Assembly (NCBI GenBank): GCA_030295235.1
Contig: AP026141.1
Span: 620,001-684,000 of the forward strand
Direction: 5' to 3'
Length of the DNA: 64,000 nucleotides
Source: Fistulifera solaris
Taxonomy: Eukaryota; Bacillariophyta; Bacillariophyceae; Naviculales; Stauroneidaceae
Shown here: one piece after another, positions 44,972 to 55,259 of the stretch
Layout: every line of letters begins with the position of its first letter
Position numbering within the stretch: position 1 is the first letter of the stretch
Translations under genes and position numbers: made by a program
The notes under the pieces: model-generated
Told to the model about the DNA's origin: nothing
The model's input: the letters and a program-made list of their open reading frames with translations, nothing else
Database searches by the model: none

Positions 44972-47212
44972 TTAAATATCAGGATCAAAATCTGTTTCTC
45001 GCATTTTGATGGCTTCTTCCAATAGCTCCTTCTTCCGACCGCCTGAATCGACCATCCGTTCGACCTCGGCAGCTTCAGCGGTATTCTCCGCAACCATAGC
45101 TGCTGCAAACCGATTTACGTCTGTTATTTCGGAGTGTTCCGATGATTCACTTTCTTCCATATTACTCGATGCCTTAGTGCGTTTCATGATAGCAGATAGC
45201 ACATTAGCGTCGCGCTGCCCATCTTCTTCTGTATCCAGAGCGCCTACAAGACGTTCGACACGAACTTGCAGAATGCGCTTGTCATCTGCTTTAATTATCT
45301 CGAAATTCCAGCCCCGGATCATAAGGAAATCACTTATGGCAGGAATTTCTCCAGCACACATGCAGAGGAATCCGGAAAGTGTCGAAAAGTCTCGTAGCGA
45401 TTCATCTTCTTGCAGTTTCAAGTCCAGAATGGTGTCCACATCTTCTAAATCGGCATCGCCACGAATCATAAAGCTACCATCCGCTTGCAAAGTGATGCTG
45501 TCTTCCGAAAACTCATAATCATCTTCATCGTCTTCGTCATAGATTTCTCCAACGACTTCCCTCGACAATATCTTCCAAGGAAACCAATCCCTCTGTCCCT
45601 CCATATTCGTCGACAACAATGGCCAAGTGCACGCGTCGACGGCGCATCTCTTGCAACACAGACCATCCATTAGCTGTTTCGGGTACAAAGTAGCAAGACT
45701 CTACAAGGTCGGCTTCCTTGATGGTCTTTTCCATACGAGAAGCGAGCTCCTGTGGTGTCAATGTACGTACGTAGCTTTCGAAATTGCCTTTGCGAATGCG
45801 AGCCAGATAGCGAGTGTGATCTTCCTCTTCCTCCTCTTCTTCTACTTCCACGGGCTCTCCTACCGTTTCATCCGCGAGCTCCAATTCGCTAGGAGCCGCC
45901 AATTTTGTTTTTGATTTGGTTCGCTCCATTATCTGCTTTGAAATCGTATCACTCATTTCTTCGTCGACCAAAACGCCATTCACAAAGAAATCTAGCACAT
46001 CTTTCGCTAGTACGATGCCCACAATATTATCGATTTCACCGTCATACACAGGAATACGCGAATACCCCGATTCGCGAATAACTCCCAAAACATTCACAAC
46101 ACTCATATCGCAAGGTACCGCAATCATTTCGACACGCGGACGCATAATCTCTCGAACCCGTTGTTTCTGCAAATTCAATACACCGGAAATCATTTCCTGC
46201 TCATCATGATCGATTGTACCACTGTCGAGCGCTCCGGTGACAATCAAACGCAATTGACTATCCGTCACACCCGCTCCATCCCCTTTCGGTTTGACGCCAA
46301 AGGCCGCCAAGGTCTTTTTCGCCAACCAGGTCAAACTAATTCCCAAGGGACTCACAATGGTGGAAACCACATTGACGGGAGGAACCATCAATCGCGCTAC
46401 CGTCTCAGCATTGGTGACACCCAACGATTTGGGCAACAGTTCGACAAAGAACAAAGTCAAGGCGGTCAATCCGATGGCACCCCACTTTTCGCCCCGCACT
46501 CCAAAGACTCCTGCGACAAGATGCGTAAAGAGTGTCGTGGCAAAGATACTGCACGCTGTGGATGTTACTAAAATAGTCGTCAAGACACGGGTAATGTCTT
46601 GATTGAGAATGCGGAAGACTCCCCGTGTATTGCCCATTTTCTCTTCCTCTTCGGCCATTTCTCGGACTTTCCACGGATAGAGTGTTGTGATTGCAATTTC
46701 ACACGCATGCAGCAATGCCAAGACAGTAAAGAGTCCGATCCAGAGCGTCGATAGGCTAATCAAGTCTTGTCTGTGAGAATGGAAGGTGGGGAAACGCCTG
46801 TGAGGTCAATATATCGTTGAAAATACATTTATGAAATCTGCTGTAAAACGTACTTTTGCAAGGGAACTGCAGCTGAAGGTTTCGATCCTCCGAATGATGC
46901 ACCACCCGCAAATGCATTTAGCGGCCGAAATAACAAAGTAGCTAAAAATAAAGCCCCCACATGTAGCCTGTTCTTCCTTTTCTGCGGCGATGATTGCAGC
47001 GGTTGACGAAAAAACGACCGTATTCGACCAAAATTTAAATTTCGCGACAAGTTTGATGATATTCTGGATCGGTCGAAATGCTTTTCCGCTGTTAAATGAA
47101 GAGATCTCAAAACAGGGGCGAAGCGTGTGTGTAAGGTTCTTCTCTGTCTCATTTCAAACGCTGCGCAAGGCAGAAGAATCCACCACACTGCAATCCACGA
47201 GAGAGATCTCAT
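44972..47212 (-). CDS. Plastid CNNM/CorC-type (DUF21-CBS) transporter
   Basis: Two exons: 46854-47212 and 44972-46770, with an 83-bp GT-AG intron (46771-46853). Exon 1 encodes a signal peptide and CAAF plastid motif (WWILLPCAAFEMRQ), a basic transit region and a hydrophobic segment. Exon 2 encodes the DUF21 membrane domain (DLISLSTLWIGLFTVLALLH, VELLPKSLGVTNAETVARLM), a CBS pair (MRPRVEMIAVP, ESGYSRIPVYDGEIDNIVGI, AIVVDEYGGTEGLVSLEDIV) and a CorC_HlyC C-terminal domain. Acidic tracts interrupt the CBS region. An extra base in the CCC at 45561-45563 breaks the frame after LEDIVE; removing it gives EEVVGEIYDEDDED. It resembles the plant plastid MGR8/MGR9 group, so magnesium handling at the plastid is the likely role (inference). 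Confidence 0.86.
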
Positions 47213-47589
47213 ATTTAACGCAATCTATTGAAAATTAGAAAGGAAGGAAGACATGAATTTGTTGAATTGTGATTCTATCCATCAGAATAAAAGCGTATGA
47301 TGTTATTGTTGTCGATGCGGTGTTTTTTCGGTTCGCTAAAAAATGCCGCTCAATAACACACGAGTATGGGAGAGATGACAGACGTCTTTGTACTGAATCG
47401 ACGTTGATGTTTATGTCCAACACAGATCTAACGTGTATTTTGACAAGGATATTCGCATCCGGTTCCAGAGTAAACGCATGGATCAAAAAATGCTTGGAAA
47501 GAGCCATTTAATGCATTTGGAAAAGGCTGGTGCAACACACTAAGGCTACCAGTAGCAGAGCGATCGGAGGCTATAAAAGGTTGCCGATT
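47213..47589. other. Intergenic spacer
   Basis: Upstream of the CNNM-like gene. No gene seen. Confidence 0.4.
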
Positions 47590-47715
47590 GGTATACGAAA
47601 ATAATAGTCATGATGCTTCATGACTGAATTGCAGTCGTGGAAAAGTGGAACTAACACTTTGGGTCAATAGTAAATCTGAAAGGAAGCGATCCGAAGGAAT
47701 TTTTTGACAATAAAA
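47590..47715. repeat. Solo copy of the satellite-related repeat
   Basis: Contains CATGACTGAATTGCAGTCGT, then GGAAAAGTGGAACTAACAC, TTTGGGTCAATAGTAAATCT. The same order of blocks occurs in the 33.3-35.6 kb array (GACTGCATTCCAGTC ... ACACA.TGGGCCATAGTAAAAT) and at 57.6 kb. It is diverged but recognisable, and non-coding. Confidence 0.65.
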
Positions 47716-47996
47716 TTCAAAGAATATGTTGTGAAATTCTGCTCATGTCAACTGCATCTGGAACGCGACAGTTGCAGCTATTAAGCAGATACAACGGAAT
47801 GTAGGCAGCGGTTCGGCAGAAGAAATATGACCCGTGACTGAGATCGACACGTAGACGACTCCTCGACTACCAGTTATAAACCTAATTTGCAGAACCTAAG
47901 TGAGCATGCTATCATTATCGAGTATTTTACTTGACTGTGAAATCAGTTATGATTGTCTAGAGGCTCCCTGTTTCATCGGCATACAATGAAGCGTAT

Positions 47997-48904
47997 TCAA
48001 GGCCACGACGTCTTTTCAATGACTTTGAGAAGAATAGGAATACCCGACTGAAGTTGCCAAAGAAACAATCCGAGTCCGGCAACATTGGCGCCAATGTGAA
48101 TGGATCGTGCCGTGTCACTGCCTTTTTGCATGGCCGGAATCGTTGCGACAGCCAAGGCCCAAACGACCACCAAACCAGCACCTGCATACAAGTGGGGGCC
48201 AGGGAATAATTTTCCCGCGCGAGCGTATGTATTCAGAGGGCCCTGTGTGAATCAAGAAAGCAATAGCAGTAAGTATAGTGTGTACAACAGAAAATACGAC
48301 CCGTCGTTTTCGTACATACCTCAATAGCGAAAGCGGTTCCCAAGAACGCCAACAAGGCCCCTTGACTGAAATGCTGATCCCGAGGAGCGGCGGCCGCCAA
48401 CTCTTTGCGTTCATTTTGCAACTCCGCGACCTGCTCCGCGATCGGCATAGCCGCTTTTAATTTCATCATATCCGCTCCTTCTTCTTTCATCGCCTTTTCG
48501 ATATCGGCCTTACTGGAGATACCCGCCGGAAGCTGTGCTTGCAATTCTTTAATATCACCTCCTAAGGTGCGCTGACGGCGCCATTGGAATCCCAAAAAGG
48601 CCGTGTATAACGTGTAAAGTAACAAACTACCCATCATGACCGGATGCAACAAAGAACCAGTGCGTCCTTCGAAGATGCCCCAGTCGGGGCCGGCTGCCAT
48701 GGCGGGTGCCGCATTCGTAAGAAAAGCAGTTGTCGCGGCGGTAGTGACAACTTGAAAGGAACGAGCGAAATCGGAAGATTCCTTTTCTGCAGGTGCCGAC
48801 ATTCGCAGCGTCAGGGTCGTCGTTGATGGCGACGGAACGACAAAGGCGGATGCCGATGACGAAAGAAGCAATGTGGCGCTGATGATGATGTTTGTGATTT
48901 TCAT
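47997..48904 (-). CDS. Plastid membrane protein, DUF4079-like
   Basis: Two exons, 48320-48904 and 47997-48242, with a 77-bp GT-AG intron (phase 0), 276 residues, no frameshift. The leader is a textbook diatom plastid signal: MKITNIIISATLLLSSSASAF with a SASAF motif, a Ser/Thr-rich transit segment, then a second Ala-rich segment (AFLTNAAPAMAAGPDW) that looks like a thylakoid-targeting cleavage region. The mature part has four or more membrane helices (HPVMMGSLLLYTLYTAFLGF, QGALLAFLGTAFAIE, LYAGAGLVVVWALAVATIP, IGANVAGLGLFLWQL). The pattern fits the cyanobacterial/plastid DUF4079 family, whose function is not established. Likely thylakoid or inner envelope. Confidence 0.82.
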
Positions 48905-49168
48905 TTTTGTACAGCGAAGATCAAGTTTTGAAAGCTAACAACTATTTTATGCGTAGAGTATCGGATGATTCGAGGATGTTGTGAGAATTCAATCGAATGC
49001 GAACCTCGTCGTCCGTACCTTTTTTCAGCTGTTGTGAGTTGTTGTGATGAGAAGGATTTGCTTTTTTTTCTGCGCGAAATCGCCTTCTGATGCGATGACC
49101 CTCAAAATTGCGTCAGTCAACTTTGAGTCGCGTCAATAATTCAAGTCACGAGGATTCACGAAACTATA

Positions 49169-50422
49169 CTATTTCGGGTCTCTTCGCAGTCTCTCTAGCA
49201 ACCTTTGCCATACCTCGTCCTCAAGAACAGATGGTATATTAACGTCACACAATAAGGTCGTGTTTATTTGAGCTGAAAAGTCTATCCAAATATCACTTCG
49301 TGTATCTTCTTGGTTCGGAAAGACTGCACGTTCAGCCTCGGCACTGAATTGAAATAAACTGTCGGTTACATTTGATGTCGGGCAGAGAAGCGGACCATCA
49401 CCGCGGCTTAGCCTCTTGCCATTCCGTTCATCATGCTTCTCCAAGATCATGGCCAAGGGAGCACATTGGAGTACCGCTTCATCACTGTGTGTCGACACTC
49501 TCATTCGAAGATCTTTCGCCATGCGTTGTACTTTGGTGGGATCTACCATGTTATTCTTGATTAAATATTGAGCGAGACGATCAAAGACCAGCGTTTTACC
49601 CTGATTGGCGGACAAAGGACGACCCGATTGCAATTTGTGGCATGTTTTATGCGCTCGCATGATGTCGCAGAAAAAGTCTTGCACTAGATCTCCTGTTTCG
49701 ATATTAATGACGTTTATTGTGTTGTTGTCAAAGTATTTCGAGAGGCCCGCAAGTTTGACGAGAGTTGGGTGCTGAAACGGTGTGCTTCTTAAGAAATCAT
49801 TCCATGGAGATATATTCCGTTCCAGATCAGAATTGTAGCGGTTGTTACTTGGATTCTTCTCGTAAGCAGGATTGGGTCGACAGCGAAAGCGGTTGATTTG
49901 ATAGTAACGACTGGGCAGCCAGTGGTAGTAACGTCGATAAGCGACGACGATAGTGACCTCATACTCTGTGTCGTTGAATACTTCTTGGTAAAAGTTCATT
50001 TCTTCCGAGAATGTAGACCAGCGTTCAGTGCTGAGAACAATGTGCCGTCTGTTTTGTCGTGCCTTATTTACAAACTGCCGAAACTGCTCTATTTTGTTCG
50101 TGCAGCTTACAGTATGATTACTATCACTGTTCCTAGCAATCATGCATTGATTGAGAGCCCCCAGATGCACGTGATGATAGTAGCTCCAGCCGTCGTTTGT
50201 CAGTGTTGTAATTGACTGCACGAGTGCACTTTGTATCGTCGAGCTGCCCATTTTCCCAGGGCCTACATGAAAGACGAGCCGAAGTTGATAGTTATACTTT
50301 GCGGTAAACGAATTCGTGTCTTCGAAAACATTCACAAATCGGAAAAAGCGAAAAGAATGCACCAACATGAAGCCAATGATGGCCATCACGTATACGCTTT
50401 TGAGACGTTTAGTTCCTCTCAT
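49169..50422 (-). CDS. Type II membrane sulfotransferase-like protein
   Basis: Intact 417-residue frame from ATG 50422. A short basic N-terminus is followed by a single signal anchor (VYVMAIIGFMLVHSFRFF), the layout of Golgi glycan-modifying enzymes. Directly after it comes LRLVFHVGPGKMGSSTIQSA, resembling the 5'-phosphosulfate (PAPS) loop of sulfotransferases. A later IVVAYRRYYHWLPSRYYQ could supply the 3'-phosphate-binding Arg/Ser. Several N-glycosylation sequons fit a lumenal domain. The substrate is unknown; sulfation of cell-wall or secreted polysaccharides is an inference. The assignment rests on the motif and topology only. Confidence 0.7.
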   Translation of the reverse strand: MRGTKRLKSVYVMAIIGFMLVHSFRFFRFVNVFEDTNSFTAKYNYQLRLVFHVGPGKMGSSTIQSALVQSITTLTNDGWSYYHHVHLGALNQCMIARNSDSNHTVSCTNKIEQFRQFVNKARQNRRHIVLSTERWSTFSEEMNFYQEVFNDTEYEVTIVVAYRRYYHWLPSRYYQINRFRCRPNPAYEKNPSNNRYNSDLERNISPWNDFLRSTPFQHPTLVKLAGLSKYFDNNTINVINIETGDLVQDFFCDIMRAHKTCHKLQSGRPLSANQGKTLVFDRLAQYLIKNNMVDPTKVQRMAKDLRMRVSTHSDEAVLQCAPLAMILEKHDERNGKRLSRGDGPLLCPTSNVTDSLFQFSAEAERAVFPNQEDTRSDIWIDFSAQINTTLLCDVNIPSVLEDEVWQRLLERLRRDPK

Positions 50423-50529
50423 CTTACAGGGGCCTTTCTCCCGTAGGAGGTATTAAAGTCGTTTATCATTTGCATCGCAAGCCGTTCGTGTTGTTGTCGA
50501 ATAAGAGAGGCGATCGTCTGCCGTATGCC

Positions 50530-50665
50530 GCACGCCCCGAAAATCTGGGGGTGTGGTTTTATTTTTAACGTTTTGATGACCCAGAAAATCTGAGTGTTTT
50601 GTATTTGCACGTCAGCAGAAAATCTTGATGACTGATGTTTTGCATTTCCCAGAAAATCTGTCAGT
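50530..50665. repeat. Short minisatellite, core CCCAGAAAATCTG
   Basis: Three to four copies, about 37-46 bp apart, of (C)CC(A/C)GAAAATCTGGGGGTG-like units, starting near 50535, 50580, 50615 and 50648, with TGTTTT(G)(T/C)ATTT between them. It resembles the 36.6 kb minisatellite and shares the CCAGAAA core with the two palindromic arrays. Confidence 0.75.
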
Positions 50666-50900
50666 AAGTTTTCCTAGTACTTCCTCCAATGCGAATAAAG
50701 ATAAACCGCAGCATCCAAAAACTGAAAAAAGGCATTCCATTGAACCTACCAGTACTATATTTCTTGTCAAACAGAAACAACGTGCTTCTCTTCTGCTTAC
50801 AAAGGTTTCTTTTCGAATAGCTGGTAATCAGAATATACAACTTGTGATTTATCATTCAGAGAGTTGACGAAGTTACAAACGATCAAAATAAAAGACGACA

Positions 50901-52473
50901 ATGACCATGATGTCTTCTTTCTCTTTCCGTCGCTCCTCCTTTTGCTCTTATCTTGGGTGCTTCTCATCCCTTCACTACAAGTAGAAGCTTTATGGTGGAG
51001 TAACCTTGATAACAAAAATGAATCAAGCGAGGAAGTGCAGCAATTCGATCAACCATCGAGTGTCAAAGCACAGCGAACAAATCACAACAATAACCCTTCA
51101 CTCGCATTCGAATACGGTGTCGATGTTAGTTTCCCCATGCATCATGCTCCCGTGAGTACCAATTATGCATGGCTTCCGCACAATCAACAACCGAATGCCG
51201 AAATTCCGGACGAATACAAAGACATGCCGGTACAACCGCTCGGTGATATGCAAAGTAAATACGAAAACTACATTCAGGGGTGTGTCGATTATTACAATAA
51301 GGACGGCAAGAACAAAGGAGAACGCTGTGTCACGACGGAACGGGATCGATTGGCCATGAGTTTACGGCAACCGCAATCAATGTACAATTACACACAAATG
51401 GGTTACACGAAGATACGGGCGCCCGATCATGTCTTTCGATTACTGAAAGAATTCTGGGAAAAGAACAAGCATCGAGAAACGCTCGAACGATGGGCCGTGG
51501 GGAATGTTTACACGTGAGTAGAAGGATGAAACACTCCATTGTTGTTGAATTGTTGATGATACTCACACGTAACATTATCCCCTTTCTTTACAGCAATCAC
51601 TGGGAATCGCCTTCGTACATGGTCAGCGTCGAAAATGAGGCCCTGGACGGTGGCGGGTATGTTTTGAAACAGCACATTTGGAATGCTGCACGTGATACCA
51701 TTGAAGAATGGACGGGCTACAAACAAGCGGAATGTTCGTTGTACGGAATTCGTGTGTACAAAGAAGGTGCAATGTTGGCTCCGCACGTCGATCGATTGCC
51801 CTTGGTGAGTTCGGCCATCATCAATGTAGATCAAGATGTGGATGAACCATGGCCGCTGGAAGTGATCGGACATGATGGTATTGCTCGAAATGTGACCATG
51901 GAACCCGGAGACTTGGTTTTGTACGAATCGCATTCTATTTTGCACGGTCGCCCATTCCCATTGAAAGGACGTTTCATGGCCAACGTCTTTATTCATTTCG
52001 AACCCACTCAAAAAATTGGGGGAGAAAGTGAGTATACGGGCGATTTGCCACCCTATCTCATTCCGGGTAGTCCTGAAGAAGCGCGATGGCGCTCCAGTAA
52101 TCCCCACGGTCACAAATTATTGAATCAACAGCAACCAGGTACCACCGGATCCACAACAGCGCACATGCTGGCCGCTCGCGGTCAGTACGAAGACCTTCGC
52201 CAGTTTCTTAATGAAAACCCCGATTCCGTCAACGCTCGTGACAAAAATGATTGGATGCCTTTGCATGAAGGTATTCGAAAAGGGGATCTTGACTGCGTTG
52301 AATTGTTGTTGGATCGAGGTGCCGAAGTGAATGCCGTGACACCGCATGGATCGCCCTTGTACATGGCCCAGACGTTCCATGCTGGGAACAAAGCATTACA
52401 ACAATTATTGGAATCGCGGGGTGCCAAGCTGCATCCGCCTCCTTCGAAAGGAGCGAGCGAGGGTGAATTGTAA
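50901..52473 (+). CDS. Prolyl 4-hydroxylase-like dioxygenase with C-terminal ankyrin repeats
   Basis: Two exons: 50901-51513 and 51594-52473, with an 80-bp GT-AG intron. The Fe(II)/2-oxoglutarate domain shows the HxD pair in MLAPHVDRLPL and the distal His with the 2-oxoglutarate-binding basic residue in SILHGRPFPLKGRFMANVF. Upstream is a region typical of this family in algae (CVDYYNKDGKNKGERC). After the catalytic domain come about three ankyrin repeats (STTAHMLAARGQYEDLRQFL, WMPLHEGIRKGDLDCVELLL, GSPLYMAQTF). The hydrophobic leader (PSLLLLLLSWVLLIPSLQVEA) lacks an in-frame ATG unless one T is added to the TTT at 50924-50926, which links it to ATG 50901. The role is presumably hydroxylation of protein prolines in the secretory pathway. 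Confidence 0.84.
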
Positions 52474-52594
52474 CTTGACCACAAATTGTTATCGACCGAC
52501 TATCAATCACAACATAATAATAAATTCTAGAATATCTTTACTCTTTCTTTACCTTTTTTCTAGCTATTGATTACAAAGATTCCTCCCACCGTAC

Positions 52595-54389
52595 TCAAAA
52601 GAACGTTGCTTTCCACAACAAAGGGGAAAGCGCTGATGACGACTCAATACCACTCACACTGCTGTTGTTGAGATTGGGTTCCAAAGTTGTCTGATTTGTT
52701 TTCACAGGGGCGAGGACAGGAGACCTAGTGGGGGCGCCTACAGGGGTAGCCGTGGGTGCTTCCGTTCGTCGAATGAACGACGGCGATGGTGATGATTCCT
52801 CAGGAATCGCCGTTGGCTCATCCGACGCAACCGCAATGGAGGGTTCGTCAGTAGTAGCAACAGTCGGTTCTAGGGTAGTCGGCTCCGGGGTATTCGGTGG
52901 CAGGGTGGTTGGCGCAATTGTCGTTGGCTCCAAGGTGGTCGGCGCGAACGTGGTCTCCACAGAAGTAGGTGCCGGTGATAAATCAATGGTAGGAGAAGCC
53001 GTCGGCTGGGGTGGCTCTGTCGGTGCCGGAGACGGTCCTATACCCGTGATACGTACTTGCATTTCCATACCCGACGGCGACATAATTTCAATAGTGATCC
53101 CCGTTGGGGAGATGATACCCCTTGATAACTGTCGGTATTTGGATAATTGGCTCCTGTTCCTGGCCGTAATACCATTCCCTGTGTCCAAAGATCCGTAGCA
53201 TCGCCATTATTGTTCCCCTTTTCCAGATCGTACAATCCATCCGCCGGCAAGAGTGCAACACGGTAGTGATTACCATTGATTGGCCAGCCTTCTTGCCCAG
53301 GGTAACCAGGCGTCTCCTGTAAGAATTTGGTATCATCAATGTGATAAATGAGAATACCACCGTCACCGAACATCATTTCATCGTAATCGAGCGGCTGTCG
53401 GTTTTCCAACAATAGATACTCGCGTGAGGGAAACCCTTTGGCAATCATTAGTGCATCCGGATAGAGATTCGATGGTCGTAATGTGTAAGTCCCATCGCCG
53501 GTCACTTCTTTGGGTTTATGCCATCCCGTCAATGCGCGCGACCAGGGACTCATACTACCAGGATACATGGTATCACCCACCGGGCCAAAGGAGCTTGCCA
53601 TGATATCCCAGCCACCCAAACCGCCCAAGAAACCGTTGCGCGAGTCATATAAATCGACCGTCTCGAAGGTATGTAAGAATTCATGTGCCGGTACGGCCAG
53701 TTGCACCATCGCGACAAATCACAGACACCATCGTAGGCACTGGCAATGGCGTACCCATTTAACGTGACAATGTCATTCGTCCAGGCACCAAAAGGACTTG
53801 ACCAATACGCTTGCGATCGCACCCGATCTTCTCGTGAAGGTTCTCCACACGAACTGCCATCTCCGCCTTCCGACGGATATCCCGAGTGGAAGACGAGCAA
53901 GGCATCTAATTCACTATCTTGATCGTCATCGTACCGAGACCAGTCGACGGTGGGATCTTGTGACATTTGATCGAGAATGGGCGTAAAGAATTTCGAAGAG
54001 TCGAGTGCATTGAAAAAGCCCCGTTCTCCTGCCGCAAATTCCGTTTCACTGATCGTCGTGGTCGTCCAGGGCGTCACATCACACCCGGTAATGTTGTATT
54101 GTCCGTACGATTGCAATTTCATGTATTCGGCCATTTGTTCTTGACACAATTTTTCAAAATGCTCACGAGGAGGCAACGTGCGTGTCGCGTGGTTGGTGAA
54201 GCGCACTAACAACACGAGGACGCGGGCGTTTCCGAACGTCTTGTTGCGAAGTTTTCGTCTTTGTTGTGAGAAGGAATTCTCGTGTTGTTGTTGTTGAGCT
54301 AGAGAGGATCCATCCGTCCAGCAACAACAACATAATTGCCAGAATAAAAGGAACAAAAGCCGATTGTTATGATTGTTGAGTGCTCTCAT
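52595..54389 (-). CDS. Secreted M6-family metallopeptidase with Pro/Thr-rich stalk
   Basis: ATG 54389 opens a signal peptide (LLFLLFWQLCCCCWTDGSS). The M6 (immune inhibitor A-like) peptidase domain follows: ARVLVLLVRFTNHATRTLPP, then HEFLHTFETVDLYD, whose HExxH zinc site is intact, then the LGGWDIMASSFGPVGD segment characteristic of M6. The C-terminus is a long Thr/Pro/Ser/Glu-rich stretch with repeated PTT.EPT units, ending in a weakly hydrophobic tail (SALSPLLWKATFF) that could be a GPI signal. Two shifts break the frame: one near 53708-53714 (between CDLSR and MVQLAVPAHEF) and one near 53105-53122 (restores SPTGITIEIMSPSG). Likely cell-surface or extracellular proteolysis. Confidence 0.86.
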
Positions 54390-54694
54390 ATTGGTTTATA
54401 ATTGTGATGAAGCGTGGGCTGTAAAGTTCACACTCTAGAGTGATGGCTCTCGCAAAGAAGAAATGATTTGTTTTTGCTCTTTTTCACTTTCTCTCGATTG
54501 ATGTTTTAGAGGCAAAAAGAACTCGTGTCGACGAATGATTTGTCGGTTTAATTTTCGTTTTCTCTCTTTCAATAAGCAGTTGTTTCAAGTCGATATTCAA
54601 TCTCACTCAACAATGACTTTAGCTTCATACATGTATATATGCAAATAAACAAGGCAAGCAATGGAATGATTGTGCCGATTGGATTGCTTGCGAG
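54390..54694. other. Intergenic spacer
   Basis: About 300 bp upstream of the M6 peptidase gene. No gene or repeat seen. Confidence 0.4.
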
Positions 54695-55060
54695 CTATAG
54701 CAGTCTTGTCAAAGGCGCGTCGAAGGCTTGTTGGATGGATCGATGATCGGTTGCATTTTTTTCATTCGGTGGACGAAGAACCCCAGCCGGCATATAAATC
54801 GCAAGACTACTGTATTGTGTTCTGTACATCACCCGGCACTCGTACATAGACAGAAAAATACCGCGCCGATGTACGACTCCGACGGCGCGCCAGGCTTGAG
54901 CCAATGATTGTCTCACTTGCTGTAGCAAAGTTGCTGTTGGAGCCAGAATGGAAGCCGGTTCCGCGTTTTCTCCTATGTAGCGTAGGCCAATTTGAGTCGT
55001 ACTTGTTACCGTAGGTGGGATTACTGTGACGTCATCGAGAAGCGGAGTATAGAATTGCAC
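54695..55060 (-). CDS. Uncertain open frame, possible 3' exon or fragment
   Basis: A 121-codon open frame with no ATG at its start; the first codon is GTG at 55060, and the frame stays open a little further upstream without an ATG. The sequence CTACAG just before it could be a splice acceptor, so it may be a last exon whose upstream exon I cannot identify. The translation (LLQQVRQSLAQAWRAVGVVH, AIYMPAGVLRPP) is not recognised. It sits between the M6 peptidase and Hsp70-like genes, all on the same strand. Confidence 0.25.
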   Translation of the reverse strand: MQFYTPLLDDVTVIPPTVTSTTQIGLRYIGENAEPASILAPTATLLQQVRQSLAQAWRAVGVVHRRGIFLSMYECRVMYRTQYSSLAIYMPAGVLRPPNEKNATDHRSIQQAFDAPLTRLL

Positions 55061-55259
55061 TGTAGACGGAAAATAAAAGCTCGTGGCACGTGGAACACGG
55101 CAAAATCACAATGCGCGGAAGTCACAAAAACGAAACCTTTATTTATCCCGGATCCTGTCCAGGATTACTACCACTACAAGACACATTCATTCGATTCAAA
55201 ATCAATTCTCTAGAGTAGCTAACTACAGCGAACATGCCGTAGCTACAGCTGTTACCTGG

